Source: Dastarcus helophoroides (taxonomy: Eukaryota > Arthropoda > Insecta > Coleoptera > Bothrideridae). Taken from it: a stretch of 64,000 nucleotides of DNA. Where the stretch lies: positions 7,316,001 to 7,380,000 of the forward strand of contig CM053329.1 of assembly GCA_028583605.1 (NCBI GenBank), read 5' to 3'. This document shows, one piece after another, positions 11,950 through 23,214 of the stretch (the first letter of the stretch is position 1; every line of letters starts with the position of its first letter). The position numbers and the translations under genes were made by a program. The notes beneath the pieces are model-generated. The model made no database searches. It was not told the DNA's origin and worked only from the letters and a program-made list of their open reading frames with translations.

Positions 11950-12595
11950 TTGGGAATAAATTTATGGTTAGCATCAAGCTAATTTATGTTACCAATAGTA
12001 TAAAAATATAATATTAGAGCATGTTGGTAACGCACTTAGCGAGCGAGGTGGTGACGCAAAACAAGAAGCTTATCCTTCCATCAAAAACCACCCAACGAGC
12101 CTTAAGAAACTTATACACTTCAAAAGTGCGTGATAGGCACCGATACCTATCAGACCTACCCCAATAAACTATGCTATAGTGTTTGTTGATAAGTTCAAAT
12201 TTTAAATCTTAAAGATCAACACGCCTGTTATAAGTTAAATTGACTACTGTGCATTTTCTAAATTATGTTTTAGTTTGTTTATTATTTTAATTGTTTGATT
12301 GTAGAATCAATGTACAATACAGCAGTGAGTAATTGCTTGCTACATTAGTTTATACAACAAGAGCGAATATGATGTTCACATTGCACCAGAAGATCAGAAC
12401 GAAGTTTGAACATGATACCGCAGGCGGAGTGCTTAATCGGTCGAGTGCGATATGGACCACCCCACTCGAGTTGTACACTGTTTTTTTTTCTATGGCTAGA
12501 ATCCCTTAAAAACCAAAATAAGGTCTGAAAAATAAAAAATTAAATTAAAAGGAACATTTCGAAAAGTTACAAAACTCACATTTTTTATCCTTTAT
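11950..12595. other. No gene seen
   Basis: Unique-looking A/T-moderate DNA. Around 12420-12450 a GCTTAATCGGTCGAGTG stretch resembles a tRNA A-box region but has no B box, so no tRNA or SINE is called. Confidence 0.4.
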
Positions 12596-12599
12596 GTTG

Positions 12600-13231
12600 A
12601 TATCTATTTAATAAAACCCTAACACTGACCGACAGACAACGCACAGCCTAAATGGGTGGCTTTACAAGAATGAAATTTTGCACACGATGGTTACGTATAT
12701 CCTAGGTGAGCACTAAAAAAGGATTTTTCAAAATTCAATTTCTAAAGGCTTCTAATGGACATTAAAATCCTAAAAAAGGTAGAAAATACATAATACACAT
12801 CACTGGATTTAAAATTGCATGTACGCCTTAACCATATACTTAAAGTATATGGCGTTAACTCGATCACTTTGACTGCATGACATACATACTCTTGCCTCGG
12901 CTCGGCAATGTTTATTTTGCTTATTGCTTTTCTTGTCTCTGTGGACATGCGACGGTAAAATTAGAAAACTGAGAGTAAAGACTCTCAGGTCTGCAGCAGA
13001 ATAAAGATTCTGCTGCAGAACGGCCAATAGGCGTCGTTTTAAAAACAATTTACTGATTCAAGTGTTTTGATGTATCAAAATATAAATGTCAGCCGGGGGA
13101 ATAAACGATTCAAAACACATGAGGTGAAAAGCAGGGTATGCGTAGATCAAGTTACCCAAAAATTATCTTCTTAACGTTTGAGAAAAATCAAATAGTTCCT
13201 GAAATGTCATTTCGTCGGGTACACGGCTAGT
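12600..13231 (+). mobile_element. Unclassified interspersed element (Helitron- or SINE-like), with inner hairpins
   Basis: The left part carries a motif chain common in arthropod interspersed repeats: GACCGACAGACAACGCACAG, CCTAAATGGGTGG, GAATGAAATTTTGCACAC, then a TATATCCTAG step. The right end reads GGGTACACGGCTAGTT, resembling elements that end in CTAGT. Between them lie four short hairpins and no recognisable protein. Class is uncertain. A related left part is seen at 30041-30235. Confidence 0.4.
12832..13019. repeat. Chain of perfect short hairpins
   Basis: CCATATACT-TAA-AGTATATGG (12832-12852), TTGCC with GGCAA (near 12893-12909), CTGAGAGT-AAAG-ACTCTCAG (12969-12988), and TCTGCAGCAGAAT-AAAG-ATTCTGCTGCAGA (12990-13019). 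The last two are one base apart and share the same AAAG loop. The arms are perfect. Confidence 0.8.
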
Positions 13232-13239
13232 TAAAATGT

Positions 13240-13850
13240 TATATGCCTATGTTTCAGAGATGGCATATGTATTACAGTACTAATAAGATGTCGAACATTA
13301 TGTCAAATAAATATAAAACATAAAATAAATAACAACCAGAAGGATAACTCTTCTCAAGCGACCGTTTGAGTCTTCTGACCTTCAAGCCTGCCTACGACGA
13401 AAATCTACGTCGAAATTGCCAGTGCAGTAGAGATGTGAAGATCCGAAATTTTAAAGGAATCTAGTCCGGTTGTATATTCAGTTCTGTGGATTCTTTTCTT
13501 TAGGATTGAATATTATATTTCGTTCTACCAATTTTATTGATTGTAGGCTTTCATTCTTTAAAGTAATTTCAACAATTAATCATTTAATATCATAACACAA
13601 TAATTGAAATAATATGTGGTACCCATGTAAAAAGACAGTTTGTAACAATTCGAGGTCACGGGCTTTCGGCATTGACTACAAAGAGATAAGGCGAGAGTTA
13701 ACCTTCCTATTTCATTATCAATACAAATAGGTAAGTCAGTCTGACAACATTGATTTCCAAATATTTCCAATATTCTAACTTGTGGGTTCGAACTGCACTC
13801 CTTAGACACTGTTACTTCCTAATTCACTTCTTCGATAGTCTCCTGACTGT
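13240..13850. other. No gene seen
   Basis: Small ORFs on the minus strand here match nothing recognised and lack exon features. Confidence 0.4.
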
Positions 13851-13854
13851 CTAT

Positions 13855-14545
13855 ATTTTTAAGTATCTTCTCGAAATTTCCCTTTTTTAAGCGTTTAGAA
13901 ATCCCCAAATGTAGATTTTCAAATCCCCATTTCAAGCTTTACCAGAAGATTGAAATTTTAATATCGTAATTTCGTATTATCGAAATTTTAAGTTTAGTAC
14001 TGAATTTTTAATGTCAATCTTAAAACTTCAATTTCAAGCTTAAAATGTTGACTCTAATCTCGAGATTTGGATTTTAACCATGATTTTTTTAAAGTCGACA
14101 TTTTCAAATTTAATTTAATAGTTAGTATCCCAATTCTAAAATTTTTGAATTAGGGAACTCTTGTAAGGAAATCTCCATTTTCAGCTTGAAATTTTAACTT
14201 TAGTCTCCAAATTTCCACTTTAACCGCGGTTTTATTTAAGTTTTTCGATTTTATCTTTAGAAATGACAACTTTAAGTAAACCAAAAATTTGAATTTTAAT
14301 CAACATCTCAACTTAACCTCCTAATTTTGTAATTCCTTATAAACTTTGATTTCAGTCATGAATTTTTAGTTTTTTTTTTAGAAAGTTCATTTTTTTTAAT
14401 ATTCACATTTCGAACTTGGATTTGAAATTCCAAAATTATCTAAACGACGACTTTTACTCTCGAAACTTCGAGATTAACTTCTAAGCTCCATATTCCACCT
14501 TCAACTCGATATTTCGACTTTAAGCTTAAAACTGAAAGAAAAAGG
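13855..14545. repeat. A/T minisatellite block
   Basis: Units such as TTCAAGCTTTACCAGAAG, TCGAAATTTTAAGTTTAG, CAATTTCAAGCTTAAAATG and TCGATATTTCGACTTTAAGC, spaced about 20-24 bp. The AGCTTAAA half of the unit, diagnostic at 46043-46102, is common here. Confidence 0.65.
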
Positions 14546-14549
14546 TATA

Positions 14550-16015
14550 GTACATACGTATGTCGCAATTTAGGCTGTTCCATTTAAAATTAAAAAAATA
14601 ACACCTACTTCTAGCATAAACGGAAGTACAACTATTGTTAAAACTCATAGCTGGCACGTTAGCAATTTAATAAAATTTGAGTAATCAAGGAAATAATAAA
14701 AAAATTTACAATGCAGTTGGATTTTTGATAATAAAAAAGTAATATACAGTCTGAACAAAATTTTATTTTTATTGTCTATCAACCATCTTGAAAATATTTT
14801 AGCCGTTTTTTAATTTATCAGTGCAGTTCGTCGTAGGAATAATCCGTATAATACAAATACATATTACCATTAATGGGGAGTCTGAAAAGTAAAATTTAAT
14901 TTAAAATTTTCTTGCATTCTACGTGCAAGAGACAAATATTTGCGAGCAATAGCTGAGATAAGTTTAAATTGATATATTTCCAATAGAGTTTTCTTCGAGT
15001 TGAAAGAGTTCGCAAACACGTTGTCTAAAGAAGTATTTTGCAGCAATCTCAGCTGAACCCGTCGACGCAATAAATAAATCAATAATCCCGCTAAAGTTAC
15101 CCCTACTCTAATTCTTTTGTAGAAACATTTCTTTTATATGCCTGAAAGCATCATAATTTAACTCAATAACTTCAAACGAAATGCGAAACCCTGCATTTAT
15201 TTAACTCTCTAACATTTTCAACATAAATCAAATGAGTTGTGTGTATTTACTGAAAGCTGGAATATTCGGACTCCTTTGGGTTTAATAAATAACGCGTTCT
15301 GTCTGCCCGATTATACATGAAAGGAAGCAGGAAGCAGGTCAGAAATTCGCTGAAATTACGTACTTAACCACGAACATCTAAATGTTCCTTGTTATGCAGA
15401 CTGCAAAGGTATGTGCAAATTACTCGAGGAGAAATTGTCGCTTATATGTCTGCATAACATTTTTAAAATAATTGTACTTGACAATTCCGCCTGATGCCTC
15501 AAAAAATTCGTTCGTTACTTAATTTTTCAAGCGAACAAACAAGAGTAATGAGTGAGTTATAGATATTTGTCCTGAATTTTCTATTGTGCATGCTAAGGAA
15601 TTAACCACTTCGCCGATATGTTTATCTTTTTCTCATACGAGGCCTACGCACTATAGTAACAAAGAATCTGTTGAAGGAGTTGTGTAATATTCACACACGA
15701 ATAGTGAAATTACAAAAGGAAATACTTGGTGGATGCGCCGGATTTTCTGAGCATTTTAAATTTCTTTAAAAATATGCAGGGTTATGATAAAGTACAGTGA
15801 ATGTAAAATAAGGCAATGTGGCCACAATAAGCAAAACAACAAAGGCTGAAGTATACGTAAGTGTGGTAAGTTTATTTTAAAACGTGAGGCTGTCCTCAAC
15901 TTCTTGTGCGTAGATTTTATATATGGGAGGATTTTTTGGTTTTCTATTAGGTAATAGCGTAACATAAGGTTACTTTGTGATAAATTTTAACATTCATAAC
16001 TCGTATGTTAACATA
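14550..16015. other. No gene seen
   Basis: A/T-rich, mostly unique DNA. 15729-15766 holds a copy of the GGATGCGCCGG repeat noted at 7724. No exon, RNA gene or transposase was recognised. Confidence 0.4.
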
Positions 16016-16017
16016 AT

Positions 16018-16146
16018 AAACATTAATAAACATAACAATAAATAATTAAAATTCCACGGTATTTGAATAAATATTAGACTATTGGGTCAGATTATCTAGT
16101 TCAAACATAGTGGAATTTTTATGTTTATTGTTATATTTATTGTTAG
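16018..16146. repeat. Inverted-repeat (MITE-like) element
   Basis: The left arm (AATAAACATAACAATAAATA, then AATTCCAC) is mirrored by the right arm (GTGGAATTTTTATGTTTATT, then GTTATATTTATTGTTAG). Arms are about 45 bp with a spacer of about 40 bp. No protein. The target duplication was not resolved in the A/T-rich flanks. Confidence 0.6.
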
Positions 16147-16149
16147 TGT

Positions 16150-18230
16150 CCCTATTTTATGAAATATGAATATTGAAGAATTCCACAAATTTTAACGTTT
16201 TTGTTTCATTGACTTGTGGCGACGCAAAGCAAAGTTCTGAGAAATATTGATTAGTCAATTTCTCGCATAATTTATACATTTTATACACACTTATCTTTAT
16301 TTATTTCGCTAAAAGGTACATTAAATGATATTTCAAAATTGAAGAAAAAAAATGGAGAAAGCCACGGTTACATACTGACATGGAGGATTAATCAAATAAA
16401 TCAAATAAAACAGTTTTGGAGTATAAAGCTTTAGCACGTGGACCGTTCATTTCTAGTTCTTTAGAAGGAACTTTTTATGAACAAATTTTATTTTTTAAAA
16501 GCAATCCATAATTTTAATCAAACAATGTCATTAGAAAAAAATAAAAATAATAATTAATATTTGTAAAGTTAGACCCACCTCATATTAAGCAAATATCCCT
16601 AATTATGCAATTTTTTACCACTTTTTTAATCAACTTTCTCATAATAAAATCAAGAGCCAGTGACTTGGACTTGTAGGGAATATTTTGCAGTTTACAAAAC
16701 CCTGCTCGTATTTTCTGAACGATAGTTTAGTCAAAAAGACTTTTTAGATTTGAGCACAGCTTAGCAAAAAATCACCATGCAGGGCTCGGAAACCAGTCAA
16801 ATTAAAGATGATTAAACTATCTAGGAGAGCTTTATGGTGGAATCACTGAAAAGGAATTATTGAAGCCCGTGCATCATTTCAAAAATAAGCATAATTTTGA
16901 AAAAAAATTAGCTGAAGGTTTTCTTCGAATTAATAAACTGCTTACAGTAAAAAATTTTAAACTCCAAATCTGAAAACTTGAAACGTTGAGCTTTAATTTG
17001 CTTATCTTTATTTTTATCTATGTCCATTTTTCTTCAAGTGACAGTCTATTGAAGGTCACCTAAAAAATTGGGGAATTTTTTCATATCCCTTAATAATAAT
17101 TACATTCAACACTGATTTTGTCAAACGAACTCTGGTAGGTAATCGTATTTGAACTACCTACCCCCATCATGAAACTGCACTTTTTCCATTATCCTCAGTT
17201 TTCTTTTGCAAGCTAACATTCATTTTGAGAAAATAGTCTCTCTAAATACTGTTCCTTTTATTTAGGTTCATATATTATCTACATCTTAAGAAATAATTTC
17301 AGAAATAAGACATAATATCATGATTATATTAATTCTTTATTTAAAACTTTTTTATCATTAAATTTTGGGTACTTTTTATGTGAATGGGACACTAAGAGTA
17401 GTACAAATCACAAAGAAAAGTTTGGCCTGTACGTACATCTTCAAATTATGAATAAAAAAATAAGAAGCATTTATACTTGTAAAGCCCTTTGGTATATTTC
17501 TTCCACCACTTCATATCAAATTAAGATTTACCAACAATTTAGTAGATGCGATGAATCGCAATAGAAATTGTTTTTTCTATTTCGAAGAAGAATTTTTCAG
17601 AATGAGTGATGTAGTAATAACAGTAGGACCTCTAATTACGAACATTAATAAAGGACTTAATATTTAAAGAAAAACAAAATGTGTTGAAATAATCAGCCTG
17701 AGAATACTCCAAGAATTTAATTGCAAATTTTTTTGGTAACCATAAGCGTTACATCTGTAGAAAGTAGGTTAACAAAGTTCTATTGGAGCCTTAAGCTTTG
17801 GATTGCAATATGGGGCCTAAAATTCATTTTTTTTGACTCACATCTGGACTCTTTTCCTGAGAATAAAGGGGCTCTGGGGGGCTCTTATAGATAAGAACGG
17901 ATAAAGGTTTCAGCAGCACATTTCAGTGATGGAAAAAAATTATCAAAATAAATTAAATTCAAGGGTGTTGGCTGACTACTGTTGGTCGATCAAGAGCAAC
18001 CAAATAAAAGCTAAATAATCCAGAAAAACAAAGATAAGAAGTTTCCAATGTACACTTTTTATGTTATATTTCTGGATAACCATTATATTTTAAACATTTG
18101 ACAAAAAATATCGTGGGTGATGAAAATTTTAAAATTGCTTAATTTAAATGACAGTAACTAATAATAAAAGATACAAAAGAAGTTAATGTGACACGAAAAA
18201 AGTTAAAATTTGTTGACCTGTTATCTGTGT
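16150..18230. other. No gene seen
   Basis: About 2 kb of A/T-rich, non-array DNA with frequent stops in all frames. No transposase or splice-flanked exon was recognised. Confidence 0.4.
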
Positions 18231-18529
18231 TTAACTGTCTAGCGCAGGGGTAGTCAACCTGGTCTCTACAGCCCAGCTAGTGGGCGTTTTGATCTTTTTG
18301 GTGGGCGATAGAAGTTTTGTCCAAAATCAAACTCGTGATTGTTAAATAAAAATAATACATCTTTTCAAAAGATAGGAAGCCAAGGAGCTTTTTTTTAGTA
18401 ATCAAATATCAAATCACTTACGACTAGGAAGTAGAATGGCTGTTTGAAAGTGAAGACCTTTTTTTAGATCATTAGACATAGGCGTAACTAGAATAGGGGC
18501 TAATACAGCAAAACGAAAATTTATATATA

Positions 18530-20640
18530 TTTCAACTACGGAACTTTTTCTAAAAATTTTCCTTGGAAATTTTTTTTCGAAATTTCGACTTTTTTCTTAA
18601 ATTTAGTATTTTTTTACAATATTTGTCTTTTTCTTTTTAAATTACGCAATTATTCTTAAATTCGTCGGTTTTTTCCTGAAATTTCGCGTCTTCTCGAAAT
18701 TTTTTCTGAACATTTCGACTCTTTTTAATTCTGCAAATTTCAGCTTGCTTATTAAAATTTGCCTTTTCCTCAAAATCTGGTCGTTCTTTTGAAAAAAAAA
18801 GGAATTTTTTGGAATTTTAAATTTTGTATAAAAGGATAAAAATTACGAAAATATTGTCTTTGCAAATTTCAACTCTTTTGTAATCGAAATTTCTGGAGAT
18901 TTTAACTTGTTCGTCAAAATTTTGACGTTCATTACAATATTTGACATTTTCTGACGCCACATTGAGGCAATGTGGGGTTCCTGTCCTCTGAGAAACTCAG
19001 GAGAAAATAAATATTCATCCAAGAAATTTCAATTTTTTTCGTAAAATTTCGATTTTTTCGTTAACATTTTCTTTTTTTCTACATTTCCATAAAAAAACTT
19101 TCTGAAAAATTTGAAATTTTCACTAAGATTAAACGCCTTTTCTTAAGATTTAGATCTTTTTCGCAAATTTTAAATTATTTTCTCGTAATTTCGACTTTTT
19201 CTTCAGTGTTTTGATTACTTTTCTCAAAATTTCGCTTTTTTCCAAATTCCGATACAACATTAAGCTTCTTCTGAAAATTTCAAATTTTTAGAATTTGATT
19301 TTTTAGAAATTTTGAATGATTTCTTAAAGTTTGCCTTTTTCACGAAATTTTGATTTTTATCTCAATATCCGATATATAATATTTCTAAAAATTTCATCTT
19401 TTTTCTGTTAAATTCGTCTTTTTTCTTAAAATGTTTAATTTTTCCTCTTAAAACAGTCATTTTCTTAAAATCTGCCTTATCCTCCAAGTTTGTCTTATCG
19501 AAATTTCGATTTTATTTTCAAAAACCCTATTTTTGGACTTTTGTTTCAAAAATAAAATGCTGCGAAAAATATTTTTTGGAATTTCGAAAATAAGATTACT
19601 TGTAAAGTCAACATCTTTGCAGAATGTTAAATTTTGAGAATAATGTTTCTGGAAGTTGCAATTTTTTTTTCTCAAAATTCGACTTTTTCTGAAAATTGCG
19701 TTTTTTATAGTTTGAAAATTTTGACCTTTTTCGGATCTCGGACATTTTTCAAATTTTTGAGATACGTTAGGTTTTTATTTATAATATGGTTTATTTAAAA
19801 TTTCGACTTTTCCAAAAATTTGTTTTCAAAATTGTTCTTTTGAAATTACTACTTTATTCTCAAAATTTTAATTTTCCTCTTAAAATCGAACATTTTCTTA
19901 AACATTTGAAATAGTTTCTAAGAAGTTCGACCTTTTTCTCGAAATTGCAATGTATTTTTCCAAAATCGTGAATTGTTTTAGAAATCCGCTTTTTTTAATA
20001 ATTAAGTAATTATTTGTTTAAAATTGATATACAAATCTTGTCCACTGACACCAAGAAATATTAATAGTCAGTATCTTTCTGAAGATGATGTCGATACGCC
20101 TTAGAGCTAATGGTGTTGTGTTTTTTAACATTTCTTGGTTTCAGGGGATAAAATTTCCGCATTAATTTTTGAAGATAACCAAGGACCAACTCGTTCCACC
20201 AAAAAAACCGTTTTTTCTGAATTAATTTGATTCTCTACAATTTCAACTTGCTCAAAATATCTTATTCTCCAAATTTTGACTTCTAGCTCAAAATTCGTTA
20301 GAATTCGTTATTTTTTCAAAATTAGATGGACATTCTAATAAACCCAGAATCTGAAAATAATACTTTTAGGAAATTTTGGGAAAAAGATTTCAAGAGCATG
20401 ACAAAATTTAAATAAAGTGCAAATTGTGAGAGAAATATTTTTGAAAGTTGTAATTTTTTTACCTAAATTCGATTTATTCTGGAAATTACCACTTTTTTCA
20501 CGAAAACTGACCTTTGGAAATTTCGTCTTTTTTTGATATTTCCATTTTTTTTTAATTTCGACATTTGTTGAAGTTCTCTTAAAGTTTGACCCTTTTTCGA
20601 AATTTCAACTTTAATCTGGAAATTCGATCTGCCCAGTTCG
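18530..20640. repeat. A/T minisatellite array inside the nested element
   Basis: A long run of units such as GAAATTTCGACTTTTTTC, CAAAATTTCGCTTTTTTCC, GAAATTTTTTCTGAAC and CTTAAAATCTGCC, one main orientation. It is interrupted at about 20025-20200 by a fold-back element. Spacing is about 18-25 bp. Confidence 0.75.
20025..20203. mobile_element. Fold-back (MITE-like) element, copy 2
   Basis: The left arm (GATATACAAATCTTGTCC, CTGACACCAAGAAA) and the right arm (TTTCTTGGTTTCAGGGGATA, GAAGATAACCAAGGACCA, ending CGTTCCACC) are inverted copies. The centre keeps one decayed 44-bp unit (GTATCTTTCTGAAGATGATG ... CTTAGAG). Confidence 0.7.
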
Positions 20641-21114
20641 TGTAGTTTTTAAGTGAAAATACACATTACTCAGCGGGGAAGTTTTTTTCCCATCAATTTT
20701 TCAGAATGATTGTTGCTCCCCCCTGAAGAAATTCCTGCCCACGCCCATGTCACTAGATGACGATATGACAAGTGGCCAGTAAAGGGGCATGTGATCTCTT
20801 TTGTTAGTCGTCACTAGTAACAATTTTGACTACTATATTATTTAGAAGTTAAAAAATACCTCCCCCCCACCTCCGTGCTTTTTGGCCGGGTGTGGGCAGT
20901 AGAACCGATTCATGTCAAAAATTGATACTAAAGTGGGCGGCAGATATAAAAAGGTTTAACTACCGCTGGTCTAGCGTATATTGAATGGATTTTCTTAAAA
21001 TCATGTGCAAATATATGTACTTCACTGTTCCCTCAATTTCATGAAAATATACTTATTGATTAGTAGTAGCGAATGTCCGCCATGAAATTTGGCGTGTGCG
21101 ACCAATTAGTTTTA

Positions 21115-21744
21115 AGGTTCCCCCAAACCAATGCGATTTATTCACAACGAATCCGCAACGAAAAATTTCTGACGAAATTTGTGATGGAATCCGCACGGAA
21201 CCCCACACCAAAGCGAATTTAATTGCATCATATTTTCAGTGCCGAAAAGATTGAAAGCTATTGTTAAAAACACAAAATACAGAAAAATACAGATCATTTG
21301 ATGAATAAAATGCACCGTTCTTAAAAATGTTCACCCAAAGGCACATTCAATTTATATAACTGGAAAAAGAATAAAAAAATCTATGAAACCTTGCAAAAAA
21401 TTAGTTTCATTTAAAAAAATGGGCAACCCAGTTATAGCTCATATAATTTCACAATTAAATACATAATCTACAGTATATAGAATGATACTTTGGAACCAAT
21501 TATTGAATAACTTTTGTATTTTAAATATTTTTTTATTCATAGTCACTGCGAATCCGACAAAGAACGCAGTCAGCTGCAAATTAGATTTGGTGCGAATAAA
21601 TTCGTAGACAATTCGATTAAACGAAAAAAATCGTGCCAGTCTGAAGTTGTCTATTTACCGCAGTGGAAACAATATGATGCAAATCGTATGTCGAGCGAAA
21701 TTTCGCAAGTGCTGCGACTTTTCCGCATTGGTCTGGGGGAGCCT
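21115..21744. mobile_element. PIF/Harbinger-type MITE, 630 bp, TTA target duplication
   Basis: The left end is A plus GGTTCCCCCAAACCAATGCG and the right complement is A plus GGCTCCCCCAGACCAATGCG: 19 of 21 positions match. TTA flanks both ends (21112-21114 and 21745-21747), the duplication typical of PIF/Harbinger. Subterminal CG-rich words (CGAATCCGC, CGAATCCGAC) recur. A 158-codon ORF crosses the right end into the flank and is therefore not a gene. Confidence 0.85.
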
Positions 21745-21749
21745 TTACT

Positions 21750-22815
21750 GGGCAAATATCGTCCTCAGATACGATCAGTTAACACCGTCCGAATGGTTGG
21801 ATTATTGCTTTGTGAAACAAAACCATTCAGTCTCGTGTACGCTGTAATAGTAGACTCCCTACAATCACTTAGAGCGTTTTCAATTCAAAACACTTCGCAC
21901 GGTCGACAAATGGGTTCATTAATTTCTGATCTGCTTAGGCAGGGACGGCCTTGGATATTTTACAAATACAAAGAAATAAATCGACCGTAACAATACTAAT
22001 GATTTCCTATCCATCATATCTCTAGGTGTTACCTTAAATCAATCGATGTGCATTTGCGGCTGAATACAAGTTGCAACAGATCATAGTTAAGAACTTGTAG
22101 GAACAGAAACATTTAAAACCACCTTTCAGTGGCAGGCCAAAACCAGATGTGGCAACGTGAGGGCCTTATTGAATTGTATTATTCCGCATTGTTAGCTATT
22201 GCACATTATCTTCCGAGTTTCACTGGAAAAGGTGAATCATCCAAAAGCTTTTTCAGCCTCTAGGAGAAAAAGTACTACCTTAATTTTGTACGGTTTTTAT
22301 TGTCTCGTGTTTATCGATATTTTGTACCTGAACAATGCTTTATGCAAACGCGATTGCAATGCCAAGAGGTGCCAAACTCCGCAAATGTACATTATATCCA
22401 TTTTCCCATTTGTTGAGGATTGAGATGAGGACAAATATGAAGCGGTTTCTTGCAAGCTCACATAAATAATACGGTACAATTTGGCATCTAATGTTAGCGG
22501 TAACTCACATAAATCTACTGATTCAAACAACGTAGAGACAATAATGTTGATGGCGATAACGTAAACAAGACTGCTTCCGAGCGGTGTGAACTGAAGAGGA
22601 GAAAGAATTTGTGGTGCCAACGGAAAAGGCAGTTATACGCCACCGGGATGGATAAGTCATCCTAGTTTTGTTAATTATTTTAATAATCGCAGTAAAGTTA
22701 TTTACAAAGTTATGTTCGACATGTTTTGTTTGTTAACACCTCCTTTTTTATCTCTCTTATTGATAAACTAGACAGAGTTCAATTTTGGTATAAATCTTGA
22801 AGATACTTGATAATC
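21750..22815. other. No host gene recognised
   Basis: Apart from the dispersed repeat at 22255-22385 there is nothing identifiable. A 107-codon minus-strand ORF (22297-22620) overlaps that repeat, matches no family recognised here and has no exon features. Confidence 0.35.
22255..22385. repeat. Dispersed repeat, also at 38420-38510
   Basis: In order: CTCTAGGAGAAAAAGTACTA, then TAATTT, TGTACCTGAACAATG, TTTA, GCGATTGCAATGCC. These align with CTCTCGGAGGCAAAATACCA, TAATTA, TGTACCCAGACAATG, TTTA, GCAATTGCGATGCC at 38424-38512. The function and class are unknown. Confidence 0.55.
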
Positions 22816-22819
22816 CACT

Positions 22820-23200
22820 TAATTAACCTAAAGCAAAATAAACTTATTCAGGCTACCAAATTATCAAGGAAAGTTACACAGAGCACCAAATTTTAAATGA
22901 TATTTTCTAATATACATTAATTTTTGCTTATCAGAAACATTTAAAATCTCAGCGAAAGTCATCTAGACTTCAGAGTCCTTTCTATGGCTTTAAAATTTCA
23001 AGAACAGTAATAAAAAACCTATTTAAATTTCCAAGAAAATCAATTTAGAGCTCCAAATTCAAAGCACAGCACGCGTTTAAGTTGCAGAGATACTAAAGCT
23101 TAAAGAGAATTAATTCATGGCTCAGGAACCTAAAGCAAAATAAACTTATTCAGGGCACCAACAAGAAAGTTCACATACAGCCCCAAATCTTCAGTAATCT
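22820..23200. repeat. Degenerate A/T repeat with an exact 28-bp duplication
   Basis: A 28-bp string beginning AACCTAAAGCAAAATAAACT is identical at 22825-22852 and 23127-23154, with similarity continuing (GG-CACCAA). The DNA between has loosely repeated AAATTTAGAGCTCCAAA-type words, also seen at 26100-26700. Confidence 0.5.
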
Positions 23201-23214
23201 TTTCTAAGAGTTTA

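Larger units (their letters stand above)
18477..20749. mobile_element. Second hAT-like element nested in the first, 2.3 kb
   Basis: The left terminus is CATAGGCGTAACTAG, and the right complement is CATGGGCGTGGGCAG followed by GAATTTCTTCAGGGGGG. Flanking 8-mers are TCATTAGA (18469-18476) and TCACTAGA (20750-20757), a 7/8 duplication. An 8-bp duplication and short termini suit a hAT-type element. The interior is nearly all TTTCGACTTT minisatellite plus a fold-back element, with no transposase. Confidence 0.75.
18245..20968. mobile_element. hAT-like element, 2.7 kb, with exact 8-bp target duplication
   Basis: The left end is CAGGGGTAGTCAACC and the right end complement is CAGCGGTAGTTAAACC, the usual hAT terminal form (CAG-G-GTnnTCAACC). 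The 8-bp GTCTAGCG occurs at 18237-18244 and again at 20969-20976, exactly as hAT transposases leave. Subterminal GTGGGCG also recurs inverted (CGCCCAC side at about 20935). No transposase can be read. Most of the interior is a second element and minisatellite, so this is a non-autonomous carrier. Confidence 0.85.

Noticed and set aside
21514..21990. 158-codon + strand ORF, the longest in the window
   Set aside because: It begins inside and ends outside the Harbinger-type MITE, crossing its terminal repeat and target duplication. No family match or splice context.
22297..22620. 107-codon minus-strand ORF as a membrane protein
   Set aside because: Half of it lies on a dispersed repeat also found at 38.4 kb; no known family, no exon signals.
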